A program made the translations under genes and the position numbers. This document shows positions 1 to 8,075 of a stretch of 46,641 nucleotides of DNA, in pieces. Positions within the stretch are counted from its first letter, which is position 1; the number at the start of each line of letters is the position of its first letter. Origin of the DNA: Lentisphaeria bacterium (GTDB taxonomy: Bacteria > Verrucomicrobiota > Lentisphaeria > Victivallales > Victivallaceae); the NCBI GenBank assembly GCA_017443585.1, contig JAFSYV010000254.1:1-46641 (forward strand), in the 5' to 3' direction. Under the pieces are notes generated by a model. That model did no database searches. It was not told the DNA's origin and saw nothing but the letters and a program-made list of their open reading frames with translations.

Positions 1-2
1 AC

Positions 3-968
3 CGCGACATCAAGCCGGAAAACATCCTGTGGGTGGACGGTCTGGCTATGCCGGGCGACATCGGGTTGATCACCGGCGGCGGAGAAACGACCCTTGCCGG
101 GACTCCCGGCTTCATGCCGCCGGAGGTCCTTGCCGGACTCCGGGAATATGAGGCGAAAGATGATTTTTATGCCTTGGGCAAGGTCCTTTACTGCGCGCTG
201 ACCGGATTGCCGGTTTCCCAATATCCCTCGTTTCCGGAAAGTTCGACGCTGACCGGCGCCGGGGAGATCATCAAACTGTACAGCCGGCTTTGTGCCGGAG
301 AAACGATCATGCGGCAGGGGCGGCAGCGGTCCGCCCGGAGGATCATTTTCCCGGTGGGGATATCCTGCCTTCTGGCCGTCGTGTTCCTCGCGGGCAGATA
401 CTGGAAAAGCCCGGCCCGACCGACCCCGGAAACGGAGTCCGGGCCGCCGATCGTCTCCGCGGCAAAACCCGTTGATGTGCCGGTTCAGGAAACTGCGCCG
501 AAAACGGAGTCCGGGCCGCCGATCGCCTCTGCGGACGAACCCCTCTATGTGCCGTCTCAGGAGATGCTGGAACTCCTGCCGGAGCTGCGGAAACATTATC
601 AAGCACTGGAGACACAGCTGCTCGCGGCACGCTCCGCCGCGGCATCCAATGTTTCGACCGAGGAGCTTGCCGAAGCGGAAAAATATCTGGTTCAGCATCC
701 GGAAAACCTGCTGGCCGGGTATCCGCAATCATTCGTGCTTGACCGGAAGAGCAGACAGGCTGAAAAGGATTTCGATGCGCGTCATCAATCCGACCCCGTC
801 TGGCGTTATTTCCGCAACCAGCAGGAGATTCCGGTCTGCATTGCCAATACCAAAGAGCATGTGGTACCTCGCCGGTATTCCATCGAGGAAGCCCGAAAGA
901 AATTGCTCGACCTCTATCGTCAGCAGCGGGCTTTGGAAGCCGAGATCCTGAAAAAATACCAAAAATAA
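3..968 (+). CDS. Ser/Thr protein kinase, C-terminal part (5' truncated by window edge)
   Basis: The frame is open from base 3 and starts inside a Hanks-type kinase domain. The catalytic loop RDIKPEN is at the very start, followed by DIG in place of DFG and PPE in place of APE, so the visible part is the C-lobe. A single hydrophobic segment (IIFPVGISCLLAVVFLAG, about residues 115-133 of the visible part) should cross the inner membrane. Beyond it lies a Pro/Thr/Glu-rich linker with an internal tandem duplication (TESGPPI occurs twice, about 24 residues apart), then a charged helical domain ending in KKYQK. The family phosphorylates Ser/Thr of partner proteins and senses signals through the region beyond the membrane. 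The substrate is unknown. The N-lobe and start codon are outside the window. Confidence 0.85.
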   Translation, partial: RDIKPENILWVDGLAMPGDIGLITGGGETTLAGTPGFMPPEVLAGLREYEAKDDFYALGKVLYCALTGLPVSQYPSFPESSTLTGAGEIIKLYSRLCAGETIMRQGRQRSARRIIFPVGISCLLAVVFLAGRYWKSPARPTPETESGPPIVSAAKPVDVPVQETAPKTESGPPIASADEPLYVPSQEMLELLPELRKHYQALETQLLAARSAAASNVSTEELAEAEKYLVQHPENLLAGYPQSFVLDRKSRQAEKDFDARHQSDPVWRYFRNQQEIPVCIANTKEHVVPRRYSIEEARKKLLDLYRQQRALEAEILKKYQK

Positions 969-1074
969 ATTTTTCCCGAGTAAAAAATCCCTCCGGCGTG
1001 CGTTCAAAAGGCTGGAAACATCGTCATCGGTGTTCCGGGCTGATTGAAAAGGCGGCGTCAATCGCCGGGAAAAA

Positions 1075-1091
1075 TCCATTCCGGGAATGGA
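1075..1091. promoter_or_regulatory. 17-bp perfect palindrome just upstream of a -35 box (candidate operator)
   Basis: TCCATTCC-G-GGAATGGA is a perfect inverted repeat with 8-bp arms. It ends 7 bp before the TTGACA box at 1098. Its position suits a dimeric regulator acting on this promoter, but no regulator gene is adjacent and the function is inferred. Confidence 0.4.
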
Positions 1092-1097
1092 AATGAC

Positions 1098-1126
1098 TTG
1101 ACAAACAGAGTATTTTGTGCTATATT
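1098..1126 (+). promoter_or_regulatory. sigma-70 promoter TTGACA-17-TATATT
   Basis: The -35 TTGACA (1098-1103) and -10 TATATT (1121-1126) are separated by 17 bp, with an extended TGC before the -10 box. Start of transcription is expected near 1133. It would produce a leader of almost 390 nt before the first convincing start codon at 1521. Confidence 0.75.
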
Positions 1127-1230
1127 CAGAACAGTTTCTTGATCCAAGTCCGACGACAGGAGGATAAACAAATCTGAAAAACAGCTGATAAAATTTGTTT
1201 GAAGAGCGAGAGTGTCTTCGAGCAGGATTC

Positions 1231-1356
1231 GATCATAGTGAAAACGCCAAATTTCAACGATCAGGTAATCCGGCCACTCGAGGATGCGCCGTTTTGTATA
1301 TACGGCGCATTTTCCCGTATGGATTACCCGGGCGATTGGCGTTGCCTACTATGATC
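1231..1356 (+). ncRNA. Structured leader or ncRNA: four-stem imperfect hairpin
   Basis: Four nested perfect helices form one long rod. GATCATAGT (1231-1239) pairs with 1348-1356, AACGCCAA (1243-1250) with 1336-1343, GGTAATCC (1264-1271) with 1321-1328, and ATGCGCCGT (1284-1292) with 1302-1310. The helices are separated by internal loops of 3/4, 13/7 and 12/10 nt and capped by a 9-nt loop. It lies about 100 nt downstream of a strong promoter, behind a smaller hairpin (AAACAAAT 1166-1173 with ATTTGTTT 1193-1200), and is followed by another (GGAATGCG 1365-1372 with CGCATTCC 1387-1394). I do not recognise the class. It could be a free small RNA, a cis-regulatory leader of the gene at 1521, or a folded DNA element. 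The whole interval 969-1520 holds no convincing protein gene. Confidence 0.5.
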
Positions 1357-1361
1357 ATGCG

Positions 1362-1403
1362 GTGGGAATGCGCCTCTTTTATTGCCCGCATTCCTTTCCG
1401 ATA
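1362..1403 (+). repeat. 42-bp repeat, copy A (36/42 identical to 2128-2169)
   Basis: This segment matches 2128-2169 at 36 of 42 positions. In the shared reading frame it encodes GMRLFYCPHSFPI against GMRFFYCQHSLAI in copy B. Copy B is inside a small lipoprotein gene, so copy A is probably a leftover of a paralogue. Confidence 0.6.
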
Positions 1404-1520
1404 TTACATAAAAGAAAGGAAGGCGGAAATGACGTTTTTGCAAAAAAATATTTATTGGAAGCAAATCGGTGTAAGAAAGTTGTTTTTTCAAGAGAAATGA
1501 TAAATAGGAGGGTGTCCCAA

Positions 1521-1949
1521 ATGGAAAAAAAGAATTTTGACGGCATCATGGATCAGCTCATGTCTGAGAATGTCATGCCCCGGCCGGAGGCCGAAACGGC
1601 CGAAAAAAAGAGTCGGGAAACACCGGGCCGGAAGACAGCACGTGTTGCTTCGAAGTGTGCCCTGGTATGCTTATGTACATCTTTGCTTTGGTTTTTTTCC
1701 GGTGCTTTACCCAGTGTCGTCGTTGCCGTTCTGCTCGGCTTTGTTTTCGCCATAACGGCGCTGGTTTCCGCTGTTGTCGGAACGGTCCTCGGGATCGTCG
1801 CACTCCGCTTTCTTACCCCGGAAGAAAAACAAGAGCGGTTATGGACTTCGGGGACCACCAAGAATTTGGCGGCCGCTGGTATCGCCATGCCGCTGCTGAT
1901 CATAGCGGGGGTGTTTTGGGTCAAATTACTGGCTGCGCTTCTCAGCTGA
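1521..1949 (+). CDS. Small membrane protein of unknown function
   Basis: The start at 1521 is chosen because AGGAGG (1506-1511) lies 9 bp upstream; the longer open frame upstream overlaps the structured leader. The 142-residue product has a charged cytoplasmic head of about 50 residues rich in Glu and Lys. Three hydrophobic segments follow (around 53-70, 72-98 and 118-140), with LTPEEKQERLW as a polar loop between the second and third. The head-plus-bundle layout resembles DUF4190-like small membrane proteins, but I cannot assign a family with confidence. It is the first gene of the 1.5-5.2 kb cluster and is expected to be transcribed from the 1098 promoter. Confidence 0.65.
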   Translation: MEKKNFDGIMDQLMSENVMPRPEAETAEKKSRETPGRKTARVASKCALVCLCTSLLWFFSGALPSVVVAVLLGFVFAITALVSAVVGTVLGIVALRFLTPEEKQERLWTSGTTKNLAAAGIAMPLLIIAGVFWVKLLAALLS

Positions 1950-2032
1950 GGTGGGCAAAAACATAATTGTTGGTTCATTGTTGTGAAAAATGAGCTTTTT
2001 CAAGTAAATTACGGGGTGTACGGGAGATTGTT

Positions 2033-2214
2033 ATGAGATCGTCAACGCTGAAAAAATATTTCTCGCCGTGGTGCTCGTCGCTTGTGCCGTGGGCTGTTCC
2101 CGGAACAGCGGAGAGGAACAATATCTGTTGGGCATGCGCTTCTTTTATTGCCAGCATTCCCTTGCGATACAGAAGGTTGTCGAACGGTTGAACAGCAACG
2201 ACAGACAGTCGTAA
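2033..2214 (+). pseudogene. Small lipoprotein, frameshifted in a six-A run
   Basis: ATG at 2033 follows GGGAG (2022-2026) and reads MRSSTLKK. Just after the six-A run at 2051-2056 the lipoprotein signal continues in the -1 frame as IFLAVVLVACAVGC, then SRNSGEEQYLLGMRFF and onward to a stop at 2212. One missing A in the homopolymer, or -1 slippage on it, would join the two parts into a lipoprotein of about 60 residues with a lipobox ending at GC. Read in frame 0, the ATG gives an unrelated cationic peptide. The segment 2128-2169 repeats 1362-1403. The choice between sequencing error, pseudogene and slippage cannot be made here. Confidence 0.5.
2128..2169 (+). repeat. 42-bp repeat, copy B
   Basis: Partner of 1362-1403 (36/42 identical). 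It lies within the coding part of the frameshifted lipoprotein and encodes GMRFFYCQHSLAI. Confidence 0.6.
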
Positions 2215-2241
2215 AAAACCAAGAGAAAGGAAGCTGGTACT

Positions 2242-3126
2242 ATGGGACGAGGGGAAGATTATGCGGACAAATGCCGCTTGAGTCTGGAAAATAAAATCTA
2301 TTTTGCTCCGGATCTGCCGTTACAAAAAAAACACAATGCACTGGCGAATTATGGTTTCGGAATCGAGGAGGATGAGATCATAGTACTTATCGACGATACC
2401 GTGTTCGGGAGTGCAAATGACGGAGTCATAATAACCCGAGATTCTTTCCAGTATAAGGAAATGGCGAATTCTCCGAGAATCCTCAAGCCGACTGGAGGCG
2501 ACGTATTTTCGGTGGAAAAAGGTTTTTTGAGCACTGTGATCAAATTTGACGGCAGCAAGATCATGTCCTTGACACAGGCAAGTTACGAAGATCTTTATTA
2601 CCTGTTTGAATGGCTGAACGGGCTTTATCAGGGAAAGTTCGACGATGAGGTGACAACGACTGCGGCCATTTCAGCCGGTGGCGCTTCCGGCACAAAAAAC
2701 TGTCCGTTTTGCGGAGAGACGATCAAGGCGGCAGCTATCAAATGCCGTTATTGCGGAGAGATGCTGAATGGGACCGGAACTTTGCGTCAGAAGAATAATT
2801 CAATGGGGGCAGAATCCCCGATGGACATGAAAAAGGCGGCCCTCAGACAGTTTTTGAAGGCGAAAGCTGAAAACTATGACCTTGAAGCCATACGGGATGA
2901 AATTTTTAAGGAAGAAAATCTGAGTGTGCTTAAAGCCGTCATGGATGACCTGTCCGAAGAGGCGAAAAACACTGATCCGCAGGCGATGTTTCTTTGCGGA
3001 ATGCTTTTGTTTGCCAAGCAAAATGATATTGAACAAGTCGAGACCGGCGTCAAATTGATAGCTTGTTCCGCAAAACAGGAATACATGCCGGCAATGAAAA
3101 CCATTGCACACGGTTACAACCAATAA
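2242..3126 (+). CDS. PH-like/zinc-ribbon protein with a Sel1-like tail
   Basis: The 294-residue product starts at 2242, with GAAAGGAAG about 10 bp upstream. Residues 1-135 form a beta-rich domain with the segment IDDTVFGSANDGVIITRD, a pattern I associate with bacterial PH-like modules; this call is tentative. Residues about 151-172 form a zinc ribbon, CPFCGETIKAAAIKCRYCGE. The last 60 residues are helical and resemble a Sel1/TPR unit. Reading on past the TAA in the same frame gives more Sel1-like sequence up to about 3215, so the gene was probably longer once. Zinc ribbon plus PH-like domain suggests a scaffold or signalling role; no enzyme motif is seen. Confidence 0.65.
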   Translation: MGRGEDYADKCRLSLENKIYFAPDLPLQKKHNALANYGFGIEEDEIIVLIDDTVFGSANDGVIITRDSFQYKEMANSPRILKPTGGDVFSVEKGFLSTVIKFDGSKIMSLTQASYEDLYYLFEWLNGLYQGKFDDEVTTTAAISAGGASGTKNCPFCGETIKAAAIKCRYCGEMLNGTGTLRQKNNSMGAESPMDMKKAALRQFLKAKAENYDLEAIRDEIFKEENLSVLKAVMDDLSEEAKNTDPQAMFLCGMLLFAKQNDIEQVETGVKLIACSAKQEYMPAMKTIAHGYNQ

Positions 3127-3258
3127 TTGTACGGGAATCTGGGTATGGCGGAAAAGGCGATGTTTAAAAGTATGTTAGATATCGCTTCGGAGTACTGTTC
3201 CCCTGAATACTGCGCGCGAAAATGCGCTGGTTTGGTATAATTTGAAAATTGAGAAAGG
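3127..3258 (+). pseudogene. Decayed C-terminal extension of the upstream Sel1-like gene
   Basis: Directly after the TAA of the gene at 2242-3126, the same frame continues as LYGNLGMAEKAMFKSMLDIA to about 3215. The Sel1-like continuation ARENALVWYNLKIEKG is then found one frame away, before a stop at 3270-3272. One nonsense change plus one frameshift would explain this. Within it, ATG 3145 to the stop at 3240 could still encode 31 residues, but no ribosome binding site supports that. Confidence 0.4.
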
Positions 3259-3270
3259 ATTTGGTTCAAG

Positions 3271-3858
3271 ATGAAAAAGATTTATTTTGCGGTCGGCATG
3301 ACGGTTTTGATGTTTTTCTGCGGATGCGGCGGTTCTCCGGAGGCGGTGGGCAAGGCGATGTCGAGAAAACTTACTGCGGCCCAACTTTTTGAAGTGACGA
3401 TGCAGGATGCTCTGGCGGCGGCACCGAATGTCGGCAGTTACCACGCGCAGCGTTACGAGGAGTTTTGCAGGAAGCAGGGCGTTCCTCTGGACGAACCGAT
3501 TCTGGATCTGCTCAAGAAGGGTTTCTCCGATGTTCAAACGACCGTGACCCACAAAGTGATCCAGGAGAGCATGGATCCAACCCGGAGGAATGAGGTCGTT
3601 TACAAGATAGAGTACAGGATTGATGCCAGCAAAAGAACTCCGGTATCGTATCTGGCGGTACTTGAGTTCATCGTCTACGCTTCACCCCGGGGAACCGGCG
3701 TCGTAAAGGCGGGCGGATTCGATGAGCTCAACGGTAAGCGGACAGTCTTTGACAACCCGGCGCAGGTCATTGTCCGGATCGGGGCGATAAGCCGCGGTGT
3801 GGATAAAATGTTGGCGTTTATCGCTTCCGAAATGAAAAAGCAGAAAAATAAGAAATGA
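3271..3858 (+). CDS. Predicted lipoprotein of unknown function
   Basis: A 195-residue protein with a typical lipoprotein signal: MKK, a hydrophobic stretch, and MFFCGCGG, where Cys17 or Cys19 would be the lipidated residue. GAGAAAGGA lies about 12 bp before the ATG. The mature part is mixed alpha/beta and ends in a lysine-rich tail (EMKKQKNKK). No family is recognised. The stop overlaps the next start in an ATGA, so it is translationally coupled to the ankyrin protein. A TATAAT at 3236-3241 could serve as a -10 box, but no good -35 is visible. Confidence 0.7.
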   Translation: MKKIYFAVGMTVLMFFCGCGGSPEAVGKAMSRKLTAAQLFEVTMQDALAAAPNVGSYHAQRYEEFCRKQGVPLDEPILDLLKKGFSDVQTTVTHKVIQESMDPTRRNEVVYKIEYRIDASKRTPVSYLAVLEFIVYASPRGTGVVKAGGFDELNGKRTVFDNPAQVIVRIGAISRGVDKMLAFIASEMKKQKNKK

Positions 3859-4877
3859 GCGATATCCAAAATTATACGGACGCTCCCGAACCGGACGACA
3901 AAACGAACGGTTGTCTGGGATGTTTCATGATTTTGCTGGTTGTCGGTCCGGCGGTGCTGGCGACTTGGCACGTCTCAGGCTTCTGGCTGTCGGTCGGGAT
4001 GTTCCTGACCGTGTTTTTCGGAGGCCTGATCGGAGGGGTGATCGGCAGTGCCGTCGGTCTCGGGATACGCAATTTTGCCGCTCCCCGCTTTATTCGGACG
4101 GGCGGCGTCGGCAACCTTCTGCAGGCGAAGCTGTTCTGGCTGGCGATCCCGCAGCTGGGCGGTATCATACTGGGTTGGGCAATAGGAGTCCATCTGCTGC
4201 TGATGGTGTTCTGGGGTATGCCGATAACCATGCTCGGCGGTGAAATTTGTGCCTCCGGAGAAAAGATGCCGACTCTGAGTGAACGGTTCAGGAGGGCAAA
4301 GGAAGCGGGGGATTTCGTTGAAAAAATGAGCAAGGCCGACCACAAAACCAAGGTCGATTTCCTGCTCATGGTCGGTATCGATGCCGGAAGTGTGGTCACC
4401 GTTGAAGAGGCGATCCGGCAAGGTGCTGACCTCAACACCCCGCGGCGGTTGCTGGATAAACACGGTTTGCCCTATCAGAACACGCGCCCCATGTCTCCGC
4501 TGTTTGCCGCACTTTCCGGGGAATTTTCCAACGGCGAAGAGATTGCGCTGATACTGCTGAAGCATGGAGCCGACGTGAATATCAGGGACGATTTTTTCAA
4601 GGGGCCGACCCCGTTGCTGTTCGTCTTCAGAAACAATATGACGAACATGGTCGTTCCGATGATAGAATACGGTGCGAAATTGGATGTCGCAGACGTCGAC
4701 GGCAAAACTCCGCTTCATCACGCAATGAATCTGGGGTTCGAAAAGGCCGTGATCATGATGTTGGAACGCGGGGCCTCCCTGACAGCAAAGGACAGGTGGG
4801 GACATTCTCCGCTGGATTACGCAAATGCTGCCATCAGGCACAAGGTGCATCTGTGGCGGCAACAAAAAACGAGGTGA
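3855..4877 (+). CDS. Membrane protein with C-terminal ankyrin repeats
   Basis: 340 residues. Residues about 18-125 carry three or four hydrophobic helices, including glycine-rich FFGGLIGGVIGSAVGLGI. A cytoplasmic linker (130-180) leads to ankyrin-type repeats over the last 150 residues, seen as EIALILLKHGADVNIRDDF, NGKTPLHHA-like DGKTPLHHAMNLGF, MMLERGASLTAKDRWGHSP and LDYA. Ankyrin repeats bind protein partners, so this is probably a membrane-tethered adaptor. The start overlaps the stop of the lipoprotein gene (ATGA). Its N-terminal membrane part is paralogous to the next gene. Confidence 0.8.
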   Translation: MSDIQNYTDAPEPDDKTNGCLGCFMILLVVGPAVLATWHVSGFWLSVGMFLTVFFGGLIGGVIGSAVGLGIRNFAAPRFIRTGGVGNLLQAKLFWLAIPQLGGIILGWAIGVHLLLMVFWGMPITMLGGEICASGEKMPTLSERFRRAKEAGDFVEKMSKADHKTKVDFLLMVGIDAGSVVTVEEAIRQGADLNTPRRLLDKHGLPYQNTRPMSPLFAALSGEFSNGEEIALILLKHGADVNIRDDFFKGPTPLLFVFRNNMTNMVVPMIEYGAKLDVADVDGKTPLHHAMNLGFEKAVIMMLERGASLTAKDRWGHSPLDYANAAIRHKVHLWRQQKTR

Positions 4878-4880
4878 CTT

Positions 4881-5219
4881 ATGCCGGAAGAAAATTCGAA
4901 CAATCAATTGATCGGGTGCAGCAGTGCGGTCGTTGTTGTTGTCAGTTTGATATTGACGATCTCCATCATCCGCCATCTGAACGGGTTTTGGTATTGTACC
5001 GGGGCTTTCCTCGTATTTTTTATCTCCGGCGCGATCGGGGGACTTTTGGGTGCCGGGATCGGTGCGGCTGTCGCCAATGCACAGGGGGATGGCGATAACG
5101 GCAAACAGATCGGTTTTGCTGTCATCGGTGCGCTTATAGGGAACGTTGCTCTCTGCATCGGCGCTGGAAAACTGATCTATGGCATCGACGCGCTGGCCCT
5201 CATTACCAGCAGATCGTAA
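4881..5219 (+). CDS. Small membrane protein, paralogue of the upstream membrane domain
   Basis: 112 residues with three hydrophobic segments (about 12-30, 38-65 and 75-100), separated by a polar GDGDNGKQ loop. GCSS...FLVFFISGAIGGLLGAGIG parallels GCLG...FLTVFFGGLIGGVIGSAVG of the preceding ankyrin protein, so the two derive from one module, here without ankyrin repeats. It starts 3 bp after the upstream stop and GAGGTGA overlaps that stop as a ribosome site. Function unknown. Confidence 0.65.
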   Translation: MPEENSNNQLIGCSSAVVVVVSLILTISIIRHLNGFWYCTGAFLVFFISGAIGGLLGAGIGAAVANAQGDGDNGKQIGFAVIGALIGNVALCIGAGKLIYGIDALALITSRS

Positions 5220-5389
5220 CTGCAGTTCCTTCCCTGCATCACTGTCCCCAAACGGCTTAAAAAACGGTCCCCCGTGACCCCTGCGGGAAAGGGGAACAAA
5301 AGACTCCATCGCGGGACCCGGACGCACGGCTTTGTCTTTCGACGGCGGCCGCGCGGGGGCGTTTTTTTGTCTTTCTCCTCATAGATCAC

Positions 5390-5418
5390 TTGAAAAACCG
5401 GGGAAGTGGGGCTATCTT
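5390..5418 (+). promoter_or_regulatory. sigma-70 promoter TTGAAA-17-TATCTT
   Basis: -35 TTGAAA (5390-5395), 17 bp, -10 TATCTT (5413-5418) preceded by GC. It lies about 80 bp upstream of the MBOAT gene. The preceding gap 5220-5389 shows no gene. Confidence 0.6.
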
Positions 5419-5495
5419 ATGCAAAATCGTGTATGAGGGCTTGTCTTTGGTAAATTCGCCGTAGGAAACTCTTTCGTGTAAAAAAAGAAGTTGCG

Positions 5496-6878
5496 ATGCT
5501 TTTCTGCTCTTACGTCTTCGTTCTGGCTTTTCTTCCTCTGACGCTGCTCGGGTATTTTTCCCTGAACCGGATCAATGCCAAGGCAGGACGCTGCTGGCTC
5601 CTGGCGGCGTCGCTCTTCTTCTACGGATATTTCAACTGCTCCTATCTGCTGCTGCTGCTGGGGTCGCTGGTTTTCAACTACGCGGTGGGCGCCGTCCTCG
5701 AACGCCGCCGACAGCGCTGGATCCTGATCTTCGGCTGCGTGGTCAACCTCCTGCTGCTGGGTTATTTCAAGTACTACGACTTCTTCGTGGAAAACGTCAA
5801 CACCCTCTTCGGCACCGATCTGGTCATCCACAAGCTGCTCCTGCCCCTGGGGATAAGCTTTTTCACCTTCCAGCAGATCTCCTATCTTTCCGACGTGTAT
5901 CACGGGGTGCTGGGAGAACGTTATTCGCCGCTGGATTACGCGCTGTTCGTGACGTTTTTCCCTCAGCTGATCGCCGGACCGATCGTGCTGGCCAACGAAA
6001 TGATGCCCCAGTTCGCCGAGAAAGAGAATCTCAAGCTGAATTACGGCAACTTCAGCTGCGGCATTTTCATCTTCTCCCTCGGGCTGGCGAAAAAGATCCT
6101 CGTCGCGGACAACCTCGCCCCCGTCGCCGACCGGGCTTTCGCCCTGGCCGCGCCGGGGTTTGCGGATTCGGCGATCGGCAGTTTGGCCTACTACATGCAG
6201 ATCTACTTCGACTTCAGCGGCTACTCCGACATGGCCATCGGCCTCGGGGCCATGTTCAACATCATGCTGCCGGTGAACTTTCTCTCGCCTTGCCGTTCCG
6301 CGAGCATCCAGGAATTCTGGCGCACGTGGCATATCACCTTGGGGCGCTTCCTGGGACAATTCGTCTACCGCCCCCTCGGCGGCAGCCGAAAGGGGCCTTT
6401 CCGCACCGGGGTGAACATCATGGTGACCTTCATACTCTGCGGCCTGTGGCACGGCGCCAGCTGGATGATGATCCTGTTCGGGGCCGTGCAGGGCACGGCG
6501 ATCGTGATCCACCGGATCTGGAGCAAGGGGCTGCAGCTCAAGATGCCGAGGCAACTCGCCGTGCTCGTGACCTTCGTTTTCTTCTGGATGTCGCTTATCA
6601 TTTTCCGCGCCGATACTCCGTCCCGAGCGTTCCGGATGTACCGGGCACTCGGCGATTTCAGCCGGGAGAAGCTGGCGGCGGCATGGGAAAGTCTGGACAG
6701 CGCTTCCATAACCGTGCTGGCGGTCGCGCTGGGGATCGTCTTCCTTCTGCCTCCGGCGAATTCCTTCCGTGAGAATTTCAAGCCGGCCGTGTGGCACTGG
6801 GTGACCGCCATGGTGCTGCTCGTGTGGAGCATATTCTGTTTCAGCAGGATATCGCCGTTCATCTACTTCAACTTCTGA
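5496..6878 (+). CDS. MBOAT-family O-acyltransferase (AlgI-like)
   Basis: 460 residues, the usual AlgI length, with about 10-12 membrane helices. The MBOAT core is clear: FQQISYLSDVYHG, IYFDFSGYSDMAIGLG, then FWRTWHITLGRF with FVYRPLGGSRKG, and the catalytic histidine His319 in LWHGASW. Such proteins move acetyl or acyl groups across the membrane to modify exported polysaccharides or cell-wall polymers, usually with an SGNH/AlgX/AlgJ-type partner. The next gene, 10 bp downstream, is that kind of partner. The substrate cannot be told from sequence; alginate is not implied. Confidence 0.92.
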   Translation: MLFCSYVFVLAFLPLTLLGYFSLNRINAKAGRCWLLAASLFFYGYFNCSYLLLLLGSLVFNYAVGAVLERRRQRWILIFGCVVNLLLLGYFKYYDFFVENVNTLFGTDLVIHKLLLPLGISFFTFQQISYLSDVYHGVLGERYSPLDYALFVTFFPQLIAGPIVLANEMMPQFAEKENLKLNYGNFSCGIFIFSLGLAKKILVADNLAPVADRAFALAAPGFADSAIGSLAYYMQIYFDFSGYSDMAIGLGAMFNIMLPVNFLSPCRSASIQEFWRTWHITLGRFLGQFVYRPLGGSRKGPFRTGVNIMVTFILCGLWHGASWMMILFGAVQGTAIVIHRIWSKGLQLKMPRQLAVLVTFVFFWMSLIIFRADTPSRAFRMYRALGDFSREKLAAAWESLDSASITVLAVALGIVFLLPPANSFRENFKPAVWHWVTAMVLLVWSIFCFSRISPFIYFNF

Positions 6879-6888
6879 TTTCGGGGAT

Positions 6889-8013
6889 ATGTTCATGGTG
6901 CTGCAGGAAAAACTTTCCGCGATGGTCCGGCGGGTGAGGGAGCGGGTGTGCCGCCCGATCCCCGCCCGGCGGTTCGTCATCAGTTTTCTGGTGACCTTCG
7001 GCGTTTTTTTCCTTCTCTGGGCGCTGCTGGTGTTTGTGATCGATCCCTACATCTACTACCATCGGGGGTGGGGCTTGAAGAACGTCTTCAGCAATTCTCC
7101 GGCCCGGATCCCCGGCGTGATGCGGAATTTCGATTTCGACACCGTTCTTTTCGGCACCTCCCTGTGCCAGAACTTCAAACGTTCGGAAATCGACGCGGCG
7201 CTGCATGTCAGGAGCGTCAAAGCCACTTCCGCGGGGCTGAAGTCCGATGCAATGAGCCGGTACTTCGAAACCGCCTGGTGATACCGCGGGCATAAATTGA
7301 CCCGCTGCGTGATGGGGATCGACATTTTTTCCTTTGCCAAAAAAAGCGAGAACAGCAATTACCTTTATCTCTACGAAGACCGGCTCTTCCCCTGCGAATA
7401 CTTCTTTTCGGCGGATACGGCCGAGGCCATCGCGGATGTGCTCATAACCAATATTTCCGCGCCGTACGACCGAATCTCCCGGCACCAGCTCGACGAGGAT
7501 GTCATGTTCAGCAACAAGCCGCGCTTCAAATACGACCGGAAAACCCTGGAAAAGGATGTGCATAAGTCGGCATACAGTCCGGTCATGCCGGATCCCGCCC
7601 GGACCATTGCGAATTTCGACCGGCACCTTTTCGTCCATGTGCGCAATCACCCCGAGATACGGTTCGACCTCTTCCTGCCGCCCTACAACATCTACTTGTG
7701 GTGTCTTCTGCGTGAACAGGGCAAGCTGGAGCCCTACTTGCACCTGCGGGATGTTTTCGCCCGGATGGCGGCGGAATATCCCAATGTGCGGATCTATGAT
7801 TTTCAGGCGGAGTTCGATATCGTCTGTTCTCTCGATGTGTACAAGGACGTAACGCACTATTCGCCCAAGATCAACACCCGGATAATCCAGGATATCGGAA
7901 GCGCCAGGCATATCTTTCCCCTGGCGGAGTTCCGGCGGCGCACCGCTCTGATCCGGAGCCGCAGTGCGGAATTTCAGCCCGCCTTCGACGAGCTGCGCCG
8001 GAAGAAGCCCTGA
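6889..8013 (+). pseudogene. MBOAT partner protein (AlgJ/DltD-like context), interrupted by in-frame TGA
   Basis: One frame runs from 6889 to 8013 (374 codons) and is broken only by TGA at 7279-7281, inside otherwise continuous sequence (YFETAW, stop, YRGHKLTRCVMGIDIFSF). Residues about 27-50 form one membrane anchor (FLVTFGVFFLLWALLVFVID). GTSLCQNF follows the anchor in the position of a GTS-type SGNH motif, and DVTHYSPKIN near the C-terminus resembles the closing D..H motif. It probably accepted the acyl group from the MBOAT protein and passed it to a periplasmic glycan. The stop could be a real nonsense mutation or a sequence error; a restart at 7297 would lack the anchor and catalytic start. 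Confidence 0.7.
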
Positions 8014-8075
8014 GGAAAAACGAAAGCCGAAGCGGCCCGGTGCGGGAAAGGGGAAACGCGCAGTCCGGCAGTTCT

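Noticed and set aside
1231..1356. Integron attC site
   Set aside because: The outer arms lack RYYYAAC and GTTRRRY core sites, no integrase is near, and the pairing is that of a long multi-stem rod.
3966..3981. TTGGCACG inside the ankyrin gene as a sigma-54 site
   Set aside because: No TTGC at the required spacing, and it is within coding sequence.
7279..7305. Selenocysteine at TGA 7279 with the downstream GCGGG/CCCGC hairpin as SECIS
   Set aside because: The stem is only 5 bp with a 10-nt loop, the site follows a Trp in a non-redox region, and no family member is known to use Sec there.
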